A DNA stretch of 64,000 nt from Stygiolobus azoricus (GTDB lineage Archaea > Thermoproteota > Thermoprotei_A > Sulfolobales > Sulfolobaceae), in the NCBI RefSeq assembly GCF_009729035.1, contig NZ_CP045483.1, forward strand, positions 1,262,001-1,326,000, written 5' to 3'. Shown here one piece after another: positions 37,569 to 49,833 of the stretch. A program made the translations under genes and the position numbers. The notes under the pieces are model-generated. The model was not told the origin of the DNA, made no database searches, and was given only the letters and a program-made list of their open reading frames with translations. The stretch's first letter is position 1. Every line of letters begins with the position of its first letter.

Positions 37569-38186
37569 TTAAGAGATTCCATATAAAAATAATGACATTC
37601 CAATAATTTCTGAAATGTATAGTGCCTCTATAAATCCGCTTGCAACTAAAGTTCCTCCAAACCCTAATATAACTATACCTAAAATTACTGAAACCATTTT
37701 TATTTTATTGCCTTTAAAAAGTAACGCTCTTGCAGCAAAAAATAGAATTACGCCTGAACCCACAATTGTTCCCATAGATGAGGTTGCCATAACAACTGGA
37801 GGAAAATTCATAGGAAGGTAATTTTCAAGAACGTTAAATCTTTGAAGAAGAATAGAGACAATTATAGCGATTGTAACGAAAAGTGAGTACCAATAATAAA
37901 CCTTAATCCAATTCTTTGGTGCTTGTTGTATTGAACCTAAAGAAAGAATTACTACTAACTCTGCTACTGAAAAAACATAAATTGCACTTAACAAATATCC
38001 TCCTATTCCAAAAGCGAAGAATTCTTGGCAAATAGCAGCTACAACAAATAAAATGAATCCTAAAAACCAGAAGAGCCACATTATATTCCTAGATTTAAAA
38101 TAACGCCTTCCTGCAAAATATGTTAGTAAAATACTTAATACAAGAGTTATTGATGCCCAAATTATTGCTTCTTCCTGTATGCTCAC
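37569..38186 (-). CDS. Seven-span membrane protein at the end of the hydrogenase operon
   Basis: 205 residues with about seven spans and short loops. Charged residues sit in GRRYFKSRN and FKGNKIK, and SIQQAPKNWIKVYYW is between spans. No cofactor motif is obvious. It follows the maturation protease by 40 bp on the same strand, so it may belong to the hydrogenase operon. It could be a membrane partner or an unrelated hitchhiker; function unknown. Confidence 0.7.
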   Translation of the reverse strand: MSIQEEAIIWASITLVLSILLTYFAGRRYFKSRNIMWLFWFLGFILFVVAAICQEFFAFGIGGYLLSAIYVFSVAELVVILSLGSIQQAPKNWIKVYYWYSLFVTIAIIVSILLQRFNVLENYLPMNFPPVVMATSSMGTIVGSGVILFFAARALLFKGNKIKMVSVILGIVILGFGGTLVASGFIEALYISEIIGMSLFLYGIS

Positions 38187-38226
38187 AGGTGAAATTTAAT
38201 GAGTTCAAATAAAAATTTTTAATTCA

Positions 38227-38706
38227 CTATTTCCAAGGAGTATTACTTTTCTCCTTTAGACAATTAACAACACTCTCTACATTTACGTCTATACCAAATT
38301 TTTTCAAAAAATCTTGATATTTAGTTAACAGTTCTTTGATTCTTTCAATAGCCTTATCTGATATACCCGGCCAATCCAATTTTTCAGGCTTAATAGCTAA
38401 AATATAAGCTTCTTTAGGCACATTCCCTGACCTTTTAGCAAGTGAGATAACTTGAATTGGGGAAAGTCTATGAGGATCTGAGATTTCTACAAAGTCAGCA
38501 TTTTCTATATCTATTTTGAATAAGTTAAATTCCTCTTCCATTATAACTGCATCAATAAAAAACACTATATCTCCTTTTTCTATAAAAGTTAAAGCTTGGA
38601 AACCATTAGCCTCTGCATCAAAAGCGTTCATACATTCTGCGGTCAAAGATCCTATAGCATCGTCTCCGTAAAGCCTATTCCCCATGCCTATAACTTTGAC
38701 AGCCAT
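38227..38706 (-). CDS. Hydrogenase maturation endopeptidase (M52, HyaD/HycI type)
   Basis: 159 residues. It opens [20 protein letters not shown], the GxGNxLxxDDxxG motif with a Ni-sensing acidic residue. FFIDAVIM holds the second (D-A-V), and DPHRLSP holds the third metal-binding site (His). It removes the C-terminal tail of the large subunit after Ni insertion; the 21-residue tail of the large subunit in this operon is the expected substrate. The last 40 residues are longer than usual. It overlaps the preceding 144-residue gene by 19 bp. Confidence 0.9.
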   Translation of the reverse strand: MAVKVIGMGNRLYGDDAIGSLTAECMNAFDAEANGFQALTFIEKGDIVFFIDAVIMEEEFNLFKIDIENADFVEISDPHRLSPIQVISLAKRSGNVPKEAYILAIKPEKLDWPGISDKAIERIKELLTKYQDFLKKFGIDVNVESVVNCLKEKSNTPWK

Positions 38707-39122
38707 TCTACTTTTTCCTCTACTTTCTTATTTAGTTCTTTGACTTTTTCTTCTGAGTATTCTCCCTTGTAGTATATTGCGTAAACTTTCTTGTATCCTC
38801 CGAAAATTAAAATGCCGTAAGCTATGTCTTCAACGTAATATCTTCCATCTAGGCCGGGTCTTATAAGCTCCAGCATTTCCCAAGGATCGTTAGTCTCTAA
38901 AGTGAATTCCTTTTCTGATATACCTTCTGGCGCATAACGGCTGCTTCCTACCAGGAGAACTTTATCTGCAGACAATCGTTTAACTTGCTCTGCAGCATCT
39001 ATTGGATCTGTTACCAGTTCTATTACATTCTTCTTATTTTTCCATAAGTTAAAAACTTCTTCGACTACTTGACCATCTGGAGTAGAGATAAAAGGAATAA
39101 AGCCTATTACAATATTCATCAT
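38688..39122 (-). CDS. Conserved hydrogenase-operon protein of unknown function (144 aa)
   Basis: Alternating strands and helices: [20 protein letters not shown], then [55 protein letters not shown]. The layout (a central [16 protein letters not shown] strand-loop and a closing region with GKY/YKG) vaguely recalls the protease-like fold, but the metal residues are missing. It overlaps the protease by 19 bp and the 74-residue gene by 4 bp, so it is translated with them. Probably an accessory or assembly factor; the function is inferred from context only. Confidence 0.7.
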   Translation of the reverse strand: MMNIVIGFIPFISTPDGQVVEEVFNLWKNKKNVIELVTDPIDAAEQVKRLSADKVLLVGSSRYAPEGISEKEFTLETNDPWEMLELIRPGLDGRYYVEDIAYGILIFGGYKKVYAIYYKGEYSEEKVKELNKKVEEKVEWLSKL

Positions 39123-39334
39123 TTCACCATACTATTTCTTATCTTCTTTACTAATTCAATAACATCCTTTGCGTTATTTTTTTCCAATAATTCGTCTAGG
39201 TTAATATCTTCCTTAGTATTTTTTATCTCGTATAATAGGCTTAGTAATTCTTGCTTTAATGGTTTCTGGACCTCATACTTTATTGCATCCTTAAGAGCAA
39301 GAAGTTCTAGAATTATATCTAACACTGAACTCAT
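39119..39334 (-). CDS. Small helical hydrogenase-operon protein
   Basis: 71 residues from the ATG at 39334, which has AGGGTGA upstream; the frame itself opens at a GTG at 39343. All-helical and charged: [20 protein letters not shown], then [40 protein letters not shown]. No Cys or His pattern. It overlaps the 144-residue gene by 4 bp and follows hypE by about 10 bp. Possibly an assembly chaperone; the role is unknown. Confidence 0.65.
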   Translation of the reverse strand: MSSVLDIILELLALKDAIKYEVQKPLKQELLSLLYEIKNTKEDINLDELLEKNNAKDVIELVKKIRNSMVK

Positions 39335-39344
39335 GTTTATCACC

Positions 39345-40373
39345 CTAACAGATTCTTGGTACTATGTCACCAGTAGGCATTTCAACAATTCTAGTTCCTC
39401 CTACCTCTGTCCTCATAATTACTATACCTTTATTATTCTTATCTTTAGGCTCAATAACCTTACCTATAATTCTAGGTTCGAAGTCCAATTTCTTTAACTC
39501 TTCGACAATATTTTCTGCTTTATCTGAAGGTACTGAAAGTACTGCAACACCCTCGTTAGCTAGGGTTAAAGGATCTAATCCCGTTAATTCCGTTATGGAT
39601 TTAACCTCTTCAGGAATTGGTAAATCTTTCTCCTCTATAATTATCATTTTGCCAGATAATTGAGCCCATTCGTTCAAAGTAGCTGCTAATCCTCCTCTAG
39701 TAGGATCTCTAGCAGCGTGAATATCTCCTTGGAATTTATCAAATATTTCAAGAAGTTTCATTAATGGTTTAACGTCGCTCTTAAGATTAGTCTCAATGCC
39801 GTATCTTAATGCAGCTACCATTGCACCATGAACTCCAATAGGCCCAGTAACTATAATTGAATCTCCATCAACCACTCTATCTATTATAGGATTTTTACTT
39901 ACTCCAATTCCCACAGTATTTATAGCAATTCCCTTCATAGAGTCTGAAGGGATGACTTTGAAATCTCCGCCTATTAATGGAATGTTAAACTCTTTCAGTA
40001 TGGATATCATATCATTAGTTATTTTATCTAAATCGTCTAAAGGAAAACCTTCTGCTACTATTATAGAATCTAATAATGCTATAGGATTTCCTCCCATCAT
40101 TATAACGTCATTTAGAGTCCCAGAAACTGCTAGTTTTCCTATACTTCCACCAGGGAAGAAATAAGGCTCTATAGTGTGAGAATCAGTGGTAACTATAATC
40201 TTATCTTCAGGGTCAATTACTGCACCATCATCTAGGTAATCCAAACCTAAACCATTCACAGTCTTTTTCAAATATTCAGGTAATTTTGAAAATATGTATT
40301 TTTGTAAAATGTTCTGTGTATCTTTACCACCATTACCATGAGATATTAAAATTCTATCCACCACTACTCTCAC
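39345..40373 (-). CDS. hypE: Hydrogenase maturation protein HypE
   Basis: 342 residues, PurM/AIR-synthetase-like fold. [12 protein letters not shown] is the start, [11 protein letters not shown] holds the ATP-site acidic loop, and [18 protein letters not shown] is the ARDxTRGG motif. The C-terminus is PRIC, whose Cys accepts the carbamoyl group and is dehydrated to thiocyanate, the source of the CN ligands. The start is a GTG with GAGGGTGA upstream; it overlaps hypC by 20 bp. HypF, which charges this Cys, is not in the window. Confidence 0.95.
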   Translation of the reverse strand: MRVVVDRILISHGNGGKDTQNILQKYIFSKLPEYLKKTVNGLGLDYLDDGAVIDPEDKIIVTTDSHTIEPYFFPGGSIGKLAVSGTLNDVIMMGGNPIALLDSIIVAEGFPLDDLDKITNDMISILKEFNIPLIGGDFKVIPSDSMKGIAINTVGIGVSKNPIIDRVVDGDSIIVTGPIGVHGAMVAALRYGIETNLKSDVKPLMKLLEIFDKFQGDIHAARDPTRGGLAATLNEWAQLSGKMIIIEEKDLPIPEEVKSITELTGLDPLTLANEGVAVLSVPSDKAENIVEELKKLDFEPRIIGKVIEPKDKNNKGIVIMRTEVGGTRIVEMPTGDIVPRIC

Positions 40374-40674
40374 CCTCGACGTCTTTTAGAATATATGAAA
40401 AAGCATCCATAAAAGATTTCACTGCCTCATCAGGGTTAATTCCTTCTATTTCTGCAACTTCTTTAATTTGTTCTGCTATAAATTTTATGTTTTCTATAAC
40501 TTGTTGTTTAGTTAACTTTGCTATTATTACACCAGCGTGAACCATCACGTAATCTCCTACTTGTAGATTGTCTACTCCTATAGCGACCTTCTTTAATGTA
40601 TTTCCTCCTAAATCTACAGTTGCTACAAAATCAGAATCTATTGAAACAACTTTAGCCGGAACTGCCCAACACAT
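40354..40674 (-). CDS. hypC: Hydrogenase maturation chaperone HypC
   Basis: 106 residues beginning [20 protein letters not shown]; Cys2 binds the Fe(CN)2CO unit between HypD and the large subunit. The OB-like barrel runs to about residue 55 ([16 protein letters not shown]) and a helical tail follows. GGAGGTGA, 7 bp upstream, is a strong Shine-Dalgarno inside the end of hypD. It overlaps both hypD and hypE by about 20 bp. The length is 25 residues above the usual 75-85 because of the helical tail. Confidence 0.95.
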   Translation of the reverse strand: MCWAVPAKVVSIDSDFVATVDLGGNTLKKVAIGVDNLQVGDYVMVHAGVIIAKLTKQQVIENIKFIAEQIKEVAEIEGINPDEAVKSFMDAFSYILKDVEGESSGG

Positions 40675-41863
40675 TCGATTTCACCTCCTTTATTATTTCC
40701 AAAACTCTCTGGGAAGATCCAAATCTTGCCCACACAGCACATGCCCCTTCCATTGATACCATACATGGTCCCCAAGGTCTAGCAGGAGTACATGCCTTCA
40801 TGAATAATGGGCATTCATCTGGATACGCAGTGCCTAATGTGACTTCATTGCATCTACATCCAGGAGGAAGATCGTAGTCCCATGGCTTTTCTTTCAACCC
40901 TAATTGAAGCCTGGCATTGTACTCTGAATATTTCTCATTCAAATCTAATCCGCTCTTAGGAATTGTACCTATTCCTCTCCATATTGCGTCAACAACATCA
41001 AATACTTCCCTAATTTTTTCTTGAGCATAAAGGTTTCCTTTTATTGTCGTAACCCTCTTATATTCTAGGTTAGTGAATTTTATATCACCAGTATAGAGAT
41101 CTTTTAGAATTACTAAAACTCCAGTTAGTACATCTATTGGTTCAAATCCTGATACTACTGCAGGTATCTTATACTTTACTGGGAAGAAATCCCAACTCAT
41201 TGCTCCTATAATTGTCGAAACGTGACCAGGGCCTATAACTCCAGAGACAGGAGTTCTCTTAGTTGCCTTATGTAGTTTTACTGCATATTCAGCCGCTGGA
41301 GCTGTTAATTTAATAGAAGAGTAAAACATTAGGTTCTTAGGTACTTTCCCTTTAGCAAATAGAACTGCATAGCTTGGACTAGTAGTTTCAAAACCTATTC
41401 CAAAGAATACTGAAGGTTTATTATCCTTTTTAGCATCTTCTATAGCATCAACAAAACTATATGCAATTCTAACGTCTGCACCAGCAGCTTTAGCCATAGC
41501 TAGGCTACCTATTTGATCCTTCTTATAGTGATTTACTGTAGGTAATCTAAATGCGTCACCAAAAGTGTAAACTCTATAGCCATCAATTGCTAATTTTATC
41601 ATATTTTCAATATCACTTGACGGAGTAACACAGACTGGACAACCTGGACCAGGAATTAATTCTACCTCTTTTGGCATTAGAGCTCTTAATCCGTAATGTG
41701 TAGTAGTCCATTCATGAGAACCGCAGAAATTCATTATCTTTATCTTATCTAATCCAGTTTTTTCTATAACTTTTGGAGTTAATTTAGCGATTTCATCAGA
41801 TATTTTTGCTGCTAAAGGAGTATTCTCTCTGAAAATTAATTCAATCTGTTTAGGTAGATCCAT
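40652..41863 (-). CDS. hypD: Hydrogenase maturation protein HypD
   Basis: 403 residues from the ATG at 41863, which has AAAGGTGA upstream; a GTG at 41872 also opens the frame. Motifs in order: [15 protein letters not shown] (first Cys/His set), [12 protein letters not shown] (CPVC pair), [13 protein letters not shown], and [14 protein letters not shown]. The C-terminal cluster Cys are in [20 protein letters not shown] and [20 protein letters not shown], which carry the [4Fe-4S] site. HypD with HypC assembles the Fe(CN)2CO centre. It overlaps the neighbours on both sides, so tight operon translation is expected. Confidence 0.95.
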   Translation of the reverse strand: MDLPKQIELIFRENTPLAAKISDEIAKLTPKVIEKTGLDKIKIMNFCGSHEWTTTHYGLRALMPKEVELIPGPGCPVCVTPSSDIENMIKLAIDGYRVYTFGDAFRLPTVNHYKKDQIGSLAMAKAAGADVRIAYSFVDAIEDAKKDNKPSVFFGIGFETTSPSYAVLFAKGKVPKNLMFYSSIKLTAPAAEYAVKLHKATKRTPVSGVIGPGHVSTIIGAMSWDFFPVKYKIPAVVSGFEPIDVLTGVLVILKDLYTGDIKFTNLEYKRVTTIKGNLYAQEKIREVFDVVDAIWRGIGTIPKSGLDLNEKYSEYNARLQLGLKEKPWDYDLPPGCRCNEVTLGTAYPDECPLFMKACTPARPWGPCMVSMEGACAVWARFGSSQRVLEIIKEVKSNVLGSSG

Positions 41864-42485
41864 AGCTTTCACCTTTAATTTCTCCTTCTACTTTAAAAAG
41901 ATTTTTATATATTTTATTCAAAAAATCCACAGTCTCATCCATTTTAGGTTTAAGCATTGATATTATCTTAGCTATAGTCTCATAATCCCCCCTTATATAT
42001 ATAGTAATTAGGTATCTCGATAGATCATCGTTTATTTTAGATATAGAAATCTGTTCATAATCCCTTGAATTTAATAGGTTTCTCGATATTGTAAAACCTC
42101 TCAAGTCCCAACCTTCAAAAGAAATGCTAGGTAATTTTATAGCTCTTTCATAGCTTATAGACAATTCTGCATAATCTATACCAGTGGAACCACTCTCTTT
42201 TAAAGCTCTTACCATTTCTCCTGAAGCCAATTGAAAATTACCTAAATCATTTGAGACTACAGTAAACGTTCTTGGTTGATAAAATATTTCTCCCAAATTC
42301 TTCTTAGCAAAGGCTCCGCTTTCATCTATAGGAATATACACATATCCAGTAGCTCCGCTCAACTTTATTTGAGCTACTGAATAACCTAAACCTGCTAATC
42401 TACCAGCAAAAGCATACAAATCGGGATCTGAAAAAGATCTAACTGTAAATACTCCAGTAAATCCAGATGCTGAGATTTCACTCAC
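41850..42485 (-). CDS. Conserved hydrogenase-operon protein of unknown function (211 aa)
   Basis: 211 residues from a GTG. Two similar alpha/beta halves seem present: [20 protein letters not shown] then [20 protein letters not shown], and later [20 protein letters not shown]. The C-terminal 45 residues form a helix ([20 protein letters not shown]). No Cys pattern. It lies between the Rieske protein and HypD and overlaps both, so it is tied to hydrogenase biogenesis or electron transfer. The family is not recognised. Confidence 0.7.
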   Translation of the reverse strand: MSEISASGFTGVFTVRSFSDPDLYAFAGRLAGLGYSVAQIKLSGATGYVYIPIDESGAFAKKNLGEIFYQPRTFTVVSNDLGNFQLASGEMVRALKESGSTGIDYAELSISYERAIKLPSISFEGWDLRGFTISRNLLNSRDYEQISISKINDDLSRYLITIYIRGDYETIAKIISMLKPKMDETVDFLNKIYKNLFKVEGEIKGESYGST

Positions 42486-42797
42486 TTACTATCACCTCTT
42501 CTCCTTCAATTTTAACATTATATTTCTTAAGATCTCTTTTTGCAGGTCCATCAAGTACTTTCCCAGTTTTAACGTCAAACACTGAACCATGCCATGGGCA
42601 AACAATTCTTCCATCCTCAGTCAGAAATCCATCTTCTAATGATAGTCCATTATGGCTGCAGAATGCTTCCAGTGCATAAATTTCTCCATTAAAATTTATT
42701 AAAAGAACAGGTTCCCTTTCCCATGGTTTTTCTGCAGGAAAATAAAACTCTACCATGGAGTTTTTAGGGATTTCCTTGTATTTCACCTTAAGGCATG

Positions 42798-42801
<4 letters not shown>
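42478..42801 (-). CDS. Rieske-type [2Fe-2S] ferredoxin in the hydrogenase operon
   Basis: 107 residues. The cluster ligands are C48-x-H50 (CSHNG) and C68-x2-H71 (CPWHGS), with the disulphide Cys of high-potential Rieske proteins absent, as in soluble BphF/NirD-type ferredoxins. No signal peptide or anchor, so probably cytoplasmic. It overlaps the large subunit end by 4 bp and the next gene by 8 bp. It may carry an electron during large-subunit maturation, as rubredoxin-like HupI/HoxR does, or link the enzyme to another acceptor; this is inference. Confidence 0.9.
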
Positions 42802-44696
<1,895 letters not shown>

Positions 44697-44755
44697 ACAT
44701 TTTCACCTCCTTTTATATATATTAACTATAAGACAAAATAAAAAAACATTAACTT
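44697..44755 (-). promoter_or_regulatory. Terminator-like T run, then internal promoter and Shine-Dalgarno before the large subunit
   Basis: Reading the minus strand after the Isp2 stop: a T-rich run (TTTTTTTATTTTG), the TATA-like ATATATATAAAA, and GGAGGTG 7 bp before the large-subunit ATG. This is the widest gap in the operon's structural part. It could end one transcript (small subunit-Isp1-Isp2) and start another (large subunit-Rieske-Hyp). Confidence 0.45.
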
Positions 44756-46117
44756 TCATTTTTTACTCACCTTTATTCTATCAGCTAATATATCTACTAT
44801 ATGATTAACTTTCGAATTAGCATGATAGTAATCTATTTGGAAGTTTATACTTTCTATGCAGACTGGACATCCAGTAAGAACTTCTTTAGCCTTTATCTTA
44901 TTGATTTCACCCACTTTAATCTTACCAGCTTTTATTAGTGGTTCTGATGTTTTATCTAGGAACTTCTTATCGTCATCGCTTATAGCAATACCTAATGCTT
45001 TTGCCATATTATTAACCATAGAAGGAAGTCCGCATCCACCACCTCCTCCACTACAGCAAAAACTATTTACGCCATGACTAGGTAACTCCTTGAATTTTTT
45101 AGATAAAGCTTTCATGAGAATTCTAGGTGCTTCAAAAACTCCTCCCCTTTTGCCTAGCTGACATGGATCATGCCACGTTATAATCTCATCTAACGGTTCT
45201 ATCTCAAACTCCTTATTTTCGTACCATTTTGCTAAAAGTTCTGTGACATGAACAACTTCGTATTTAGGTTCCACTTTTAATGTTTCATGCATAGTATACC
45301 TTAATGCAGGATATTCAAAACCTCCTGCCGTTAACATAACATATTTTGGAGAAATATCAGTAAAGTACGAATAAACTCTTTGCATAACTTTTACAGCTCC
45401 ATCCTTATCTCCTATTACCAATCCAATTGGAGGTCTTATTCCAAGCGGCTTTGACATAAATGTCCAGTCCTTATTAAGCATATCGAGAATTTTTGCCACT
45501 TTTACTAAAACATCAGGATAAGCTAATGCTTCATAAATGCTGGCATAAAATAAGACTTCGCTACCTTTTTTATCTAAAGGTACTTCTTTCCCTATAGCAT
45601 CCTTAATTTTTGAAATTAAGGAATTCCATGAATTCTTAAAGAAATCTATTTCCAAGTATTTTCCAGAAGCCTCTAACTCTGCTATATCTCTATAAACTTT
45701 AGGTCCCATTCCTGCTTTAAATGCAACCTGCTTAAGTAGATCTATCATAGCTCCGCTATCAATTGCCATTGGGCAGACAAATGCGCATGATCCGCAATTA
45801 ACACAATGCCATGCATAATCTACCATAGTTTCTGCTTCTTCTAGGGAAAGATACTTTTTACTTCCTCCTATGACCCTACCTACAGTCCTTCCCCATACAG
45901 TAAATCTATACCTATAAAGTTGCCTAGCTACTTCTGCTTTATTTACTGGAGAATAATGTAATGACGTTGGAGTAAATGGACAAGCTGCTTCGCAAGCCTT
46001 ACAATTAACACACGCTTGGAAATAATAAAGCAGAGTAGAGTCTAACTGACTATAGAATACCTCGTCTATTGCCTTATTTAACGCTTCCATATCTACTTTA
46101 GCTTCTGCTATTGCCAT
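44756..46117 (-). CDS. isp2: Isp2-type iron-sulfur protein (HdrD-like, CCG domains)
   Basis: 453 residues. Two ferredoxin-type [4Fe-4S] motifs lie near the N-terminus: C36-x2-C39-x2-C42-x3-C46 ([12 protein letters not shown]) and C105-C108-C111-C115 ([12 protein letters not shown]). Two CCG cysteine-rich domains follow, with [10 protein letters not shown] and later [10 protein letters not shown]. This is the HdrD/GlpC layout. Together with Isp1 it moves electrons from the hydrogenase small subunit to the quinone pool. The start overlaps the Isp1 stop by 1 bp, with GGGGTGA upstream. Confidence 0.92.
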   Translation of the reverse strand: MAIAEAKVDMEALNKAIDEVFYSQLDSTLLYYFQACVNCKACEAACPFTPTSLHYSPVNKAEVARQLYRYRFTVWGRTVGRVIGGSKKYLSLEEAETMVDYAWHCVNCGSCAFVCPMAIDSGAMIDLLKQVAFKAGMGPKVYRDIAELEASGKYLEIDFFKNSWNSLISKIKDAIGKEVPLDKKGSEVLFYASIYEALAYPDVLVKVAKILDMLNKDWTFMSKPLGIRPPIGLVIGDKDGAVKVMQRVYSYFTDISPKYVMLTAGGFEYPALRYTMHETLKVEPKYEVVHVTELLAKWYENKEFEIEPLDEIITWHDPCQLGKRGGVFEAPRILMKALSKKFKELPSHGVNSFCCSGGGGGCGLPSMVNNMAKALGIAISDDDKKFLDKTSEPLIKAGKIKVGEINKIKAKEVLTGCPVCIESINFQIDYYHANSKVNHIVDILADRIKVSKK

Positions 46118-46935
46118 TATTTTTCACCCCTTCTATATGTCATAAAATACCATTCCCTAATTTTTCCAAGATAGAATTCAAACATATGGAAACCTCTAGT
46201 GAAGGGCAATGTGGCTATTAAAATTTCTGCAACTAGTATATGAGCCCCTAGTAAATTATCGTAATATGCTACGCTATCAGGAATGTGGGAAGTAGCTAAG
46301 AATCCTAGTATTATGTCGATGTAAAGTAGTAAGAAGAACCACCAATCCCCAGATCTTAGCGTTAATCCTTCAGCTAAAGCATGAAACTTATGACCCAAAT
46401 ATATTCCTAAAAGTATCACCAGGATATATGTTATATATTGGCCGTTTAGAATTATCGTTAAAGGTCCCCATATATCATGAACGAAAGGATATGATGTGGG
46501 AGTATAAGGTGAAGTAGCTAATGTAAAGGCTAATTCACCATCTACAGAACTTTCAGGAATAGCTAAAGGAAATAGAATTTTATAAGGAGAAATATAATAA
46601 GCCCAAAATATCATATGCTGAGCTAGAAGAAATATTATAACAATTAATGATAAGTGCATAAGAAGACCTACAGCAGTAGTTACTGGTTTTCTTTTCATTC
46701 CTACTTTACTGGAGTTGGCAAAAGTATCAACTAATTTCTTAACTTTTTCTGTTGACGACGTTTCTCTCGTAACAGATGTAGCGTAAGGTATAAACGGTTT
46801 CTTATAAACTGCGAAGTATCTAAATACTCTATATGATGCACTAAAAAAGAAAAAGAATATTGTAGGAGTGAACAAATCTAATGCTAAAGGATATAATGAA
46901 TTGCCTACTAAATAGTCCCCAAAAGGTAGCTGCAT
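46117..46935 (-). CDS. isp1: Isp1-type membrane cytochrome b-like subunit
   Basis: 272 residues, 5 spans (about 15-33, 90-110, 162-185, 200-222, 230-250). The His in MHLSLI, HDIW, and HKFHALAE are candidate haem ligands, as in NarI/Isp1 proteins. The N-terminal loop between spans 1 and 2 is long and basic. It should accept electrons via Isp2 and reduce quinone in the membrane. It lies 1 bp from the small subunit stop and overlaps Isp2 by 1 bp. Confidence 0.88.
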   Translation of the reverse strand: MQLPFGDYLVGNSLYPLALDLFTPTIFFFFFSASYRVFRYFAVYKKPFIPYATSVTRETSSTEKVKKLVDTFANSSKVGMKRKPVTTAVGLLMHLSLIVIIFLLAQHMIFWAYYISPYKILFPLAIPESSVDGELAFTLATSPYTPTSYPFVHDIWGPLTIILNGQYITYILVILLGIYLGHKFHALAEGLTLRSGDWWFFLLLYIDIILGFLATSHIPDSVAYYDNLLGAHILVAEILIATLPFTRGFHMFEFYLGKIREWYFMTYRRGEK

Positions 46936-46936
46936 G

Positions 46937-48193
46937 CTATTTCGACCTCACTCCTCCTTTTTGTACCATTTTCTTTTCTGCTAATCCTGCAGCAGCACCT
47001 ATCACTATACCTGCACCTATTAACCCTGCAGTTGTTAGAGTAGAAGACGGGGTTGGAACTTGTAAGGGCTTATAGAATGGTTCGTATAGATCAGAGAAAC
47101 CGGGCATAGTACATCCAATACATACTGCACCAGTTCTTGTCGGCCCTCCTATACCGCCAACCCAACCGTATTTATTCCATGGGCAATTAGATACCGGACC
47201 TTTACATCCAACTTCAAATAAGCATGCAGCGGTAGGCTCACCTGGCTGAGTTCTAAACGCTCCTGCAGCATACCATGCAGCTCTGGGACATTGTTCATGG
47301 ACCGTATTTTGGAAGAAGTACAGTGGCCTCCAATATTGATCAAGTTCTGGTAATGGAGCTAAACCTCCTGCCCATAACACTAAATTAGCTAATGTTCTCA
47401 TTATACCGTCTCCATTGGCTGGGCAACCAGGCACTGCTATCGCTGGCTTTACCGAAGCAGAAGGAGATGGTGTTATATCAAGATAAGAATTAGGATTCTT
47501 AACGAAAGTATAGAATGGTGCTGCGGCAGCTTGCCCATTTAAGTAATTATCCTCATATAATCTGCTTAATAATCCCTTATATCCTCTCAATGGATCGTCG
47601 AAAAATCCAACAGCACCAGTAGGTGATGGAGACCATGTTGGCGTTATAAATTTAGGCGGTGGTTGATATACTTTATCAGCTATTAACCCTCCATAGGATG
47701 CACAATTTCCTACTGCTAGAACTGCAACTGCATTAGTTAAAAGTTCTGCTACCCATTCGTTTAAAGTCTTTGGACCTAACATTCCCCAAAATCCACCAGA
47801 ATTATATTGCTGCGCAGTGTTCTCATCAGGGAAACTTCCTTCTAGTACTAGTACATAAGGATTGTATTTCCCATTAATTATGTCATTTAATATATTTACT
47901 GCTTGTTCTCCTTGTTGAGGCATTATACTTGGCCAAAAAGATATTTTTACACTGCCCGGTCCTACTAGAGGACTTGCGCCAAAAAGAACTTGAGCTACTG
48001 TAGGATCTGTAGCTTGGAGTATAGCTGTTGTATTTCCTTCACATGCTTGTGCTTCAAACCATACTATATTTACGTCACCATTTTTTATCATACCTACTGC
48101 TTTTCCTATTGCCTTATCCCATTCTGGTGCTGCAACCATAGTAGCCGTTAGCGCTAACTTTAGGAAATCCCGCCTAGAAATTTTGAATGACAT
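46937..48193 (-). CDS. [NiFe] hydrogenase small subunit, Tat-exported
   Basis: 418 residues. Tat signal SRRDFLK at 6-12, with a C-terminal anchor ([19 protein letters not shown]) placing it outside the membrane. Proximal-cluster ligands: C51, C164 (GNCASYGG) and C257 (PGCPANG). The fourth, normally the second Cys of CxxC, is Asn54 (QACEGNT). Distal-cluster ligands are H299, C302, C324 and C330; medial-cluster ligands are C337, C358 and C361. It passes electrons from the NiFe site to Isp1/Isp2. It is the first gene of the operon, with an AT-rich promoter (about 48210-48235) on its 5' side. Confidence 0.95.
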   Translation of the reverse strand: MSFKISRRDFLKLALTATMVAAPEWDKAIGKAVGMIKNGDVNIVWFEAQACEGNTTAILQATDPTVAQVLFGASPLVGPGSVKISFWPSIMPQQGEQAVNILNDIINGKYNPYVLVLEGSFPDENTAQQYNSGGFWGMLGPKTLNEWVAELLTNAVAVLAVGNCASYGGLIADKVYQPPPKFITPTWSPSPTGAVGFFDDPLRGYKGLLSRLYEDNYLNGQAAAAPFYTFVKNPNSYLDITPSPSASVKPAIAVPGCPANGDGIMRTLANLVLWAGGLAPLPELDQYWRPLYFFQNTVHEQCPRAAWYAAGAFRTQPGEPTAACLFEVGCKGPVSNCPWNKYGWVGGIGGPTRTGAVCIGCTMPGFSDLYEPFYKPLQVPTPSSTLTTAGLIGAGIVIGAAAGLAEKKMVQKGGVRSK

Positions 48194-48313
48194 GTTGTTT
48201 TCTTATTAATGATACAAAATTAATAAATATTTTTATGAAAAAGAAGCCCTTTCTCGTTTAACTGCGTTAATATTATCATAACTTAATTTAAAATAATAAT
48301 ATTAAAATAGTGA

Positions 48314-48326
48314 ACTTTATATATGC
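48314..48326 (+). promoter_or_regulatory. TATA box of the TPR gene
   Basis: ACTTTATATATGC is centred about 28 bp before the ATG at 48349. The reading frame opens earlier (GTG 48310), but this element would then be inside the gene, so the leaderless start at 48349 is preferred. The region 48194..48313 also holds the divergent hydrogenase promoter. Confidence 0.55.
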
Positions 48327-48348
48327 TAAGTTCTATTATACTTTAATA

Positions 48349-48903
48349 ATGGTCGAATCCCCGCAAGGAACTAAACTGAAAATTGAGGAATTAAGAAGGC
48401 TTTCACAAATAAATCCCTCAGATCCATGGCCTCACTTTCTTCTTGGAGAAATATATAGTACATTAAATCCTGAAGAGGCATTGAAAGAATATAACGAGGC
48501 TATTAAATTGGATCCTCATGTAATAGATTTCCATTATAAGAAAGCCCTACTACTTTTTAATTTAGGAAAAATTGACGAGGCACTAGAATGTCTTGAAAAA
48601 GCATCCATCATTGATTATAAAAATTCTTCAATATACTATTTTCTTAAGGGAAATTTTCTTGATGAATTAGGAAAATATGACGAGGCTATAAAAGAGTATG
48701 AAAAGGCTATTAAAAAAGATCCTAACAATCCATGGATTATTGAAGCAAAGATATTAGATATGGTGGAACTAGGATTAGTTAATGAAGCTTTAAATGAAAT
48801 AGATAATATACTTAAAACTAAAAATTTCAAAAATTTAATAATGCTCAGAGAAAAAATAGTTAAAATTAGTCAAAATGAACTTAGAAGCGTCAAGAATACG
48901 TAA
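48349..48903 (+). CDS. TPR-repeat protein
   Basis: 184 residues made of about four tetratricopeptide repeats, e.g. DPWPHFLLGEIYSTLNPEEA, then DFHYKKALLLFNLGKIDEAL and IYYFLKGNFLDELGKYDEAI, each with the W/G/A/P spacing. No signal peptide, so cytoplasmic. It is a protein-protein scaffold, divergent from the hydrogenase operon across a 155-bp shared promoter region; it may assist complex assembly, but that is only positional. Its end overlaps the convergent prenyltransferase gene by 34 bp. Confidence 0.85.
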   Translation: MVESPQGTKLKIEELRRLSQINPSDPWPHFLLGEIYSTLNPEEALKEYNEAIKLDPHVIDFHYKKALLLFNLGKIDEALECLEKASIIDYKNSSIYYFLKGNFLDELGKYDEAIKEYEKAIKKDPNNPWIIEAKILDMVELGLVNEALNEIDNILKTKNFKNLIMLREKIVKISQNELRSVKNT

Positions 48904-49775
48904 GTTAATCCAAATATCATTAGAACTTTAGCTGTTTGTGGATCAGAATCTGCAGGTAGATTTGTATATACATATTTTCCTATCTTGATAGAAAGTGGCA
49001 ACGTAAGTAATACTAATATATCTAGGTAAGGTAAGTATCCAAATAATATTAGTAATGGTATAAGTGAATAAGGAAGAATTATCAAAAGGAATAAATAAAT
49101 CTTCTTTATTTTATCTGGAAAAATTGTTGCTAAAGTCTCTGTTTTGTTTAACTTATCAATATTAGCGTCTCTCATATTATTGGCTACAAGAATTGCAGTT
49201 ATTATTGACGCTATAGGTAAGGAATCGAGGAAAGATATTATTGAAATATTACCTGTTGCAATATAATAACTTGCTACAACAATAAATGAATATGTTATAA
49301 AAACTTCTATTTCTCCTAAAGCTCTATATTTCAAAGAAAAAGGTGGTCCGTTATAGGCGTAGACCATTAAGAAGCCTATTAAGGCAAATATTATTGCATA
49401 AAATCTAAATAAAGTTAAATATATCGCTATTGCCATACCTATCATCCCTAAAATAAGTCCGTATAATAGTGTATTAGTAGGAGTTAATACTCCGTGGACT
49501 ATTGGATGAAGTCTATATTTAACTGTGCCTGAATTTTCCGAATCTAAACCTTTCTTATAATCAAAATAATCGTTTAAAACGTCAACTGACGCATTAAAAA
49601 GAACAGTACCCAAAATTGTTAAAATGAAAAACTGAATATTAAATATTCTATAAATATAATATGCAAGAGAGAAAGAAAAACTTGTACAAACTATCGGTAA
49701 AATAAAACCCCAAGGTCTAGTTATTAATATCATTTGATAAATCTTCTTCATCAATACTACTATCTTCTTAGACAA
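48870..49775 (-). CDS. UbiA-family prenyltransferase (MenA-like)
   Basis: 301 residues, 8-9 spans. The first Mg-prenyl-diphosphate motif is NDYFDYKKGLD (68-78), the second NNMRDANIDKLNKTETLA (about 199-216). The start RPWGFILPIVCTSFSFSLAY is typical of MenA/UbiA enzymes. It attaches a prenyl chain to an aromatic or quinone head group, likely for the membrane quinone used by the hydrogenase and bd oxidase next to it. It could instead serve archaeal ether-lipid synthesis (DGGGP synthase), whose motifs are similar. Confidence 0.87.
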   Translation of the reverse strand: MSKKIVVLMKKIYQMILITRPWGFILPIVCTSFSFSLAYYIYRIFNIQFFILTILGTVLFNASVDVLNDYFDYKKGLDSENSGTVKYRLHPIVHGVLTPTNTLLYGLILGMIGMAIAIYLTLFRFYAIIFALIGFLMVYAYNGPPFSLKYRALGEIEVFITYSFIVVASYYIATGNISIISFLDSLPIASIITAILVANNMRDANIDKLNKTETLATIFPDKIKKIYLFLLIILPYSLIPLLILFGYLPYLDILVLLTLPLSIKIGKYVYTNLPADSDPQTAKVLMIFGLTYVFLTLLSSF

Positions 49776-49833
49776 AAATTTAAATTGTATTATGTAAAAA
49801 TAATTAATATAATAAATGCTTTAACTTAGTTAA

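Noticed and set aside
38688-39122. A second hydrogenase maturation protease
   Set aside because: Has a loosely similar alpha/beta pattern but lacks the GxGNxLxxDD motif and the metal-binding His.
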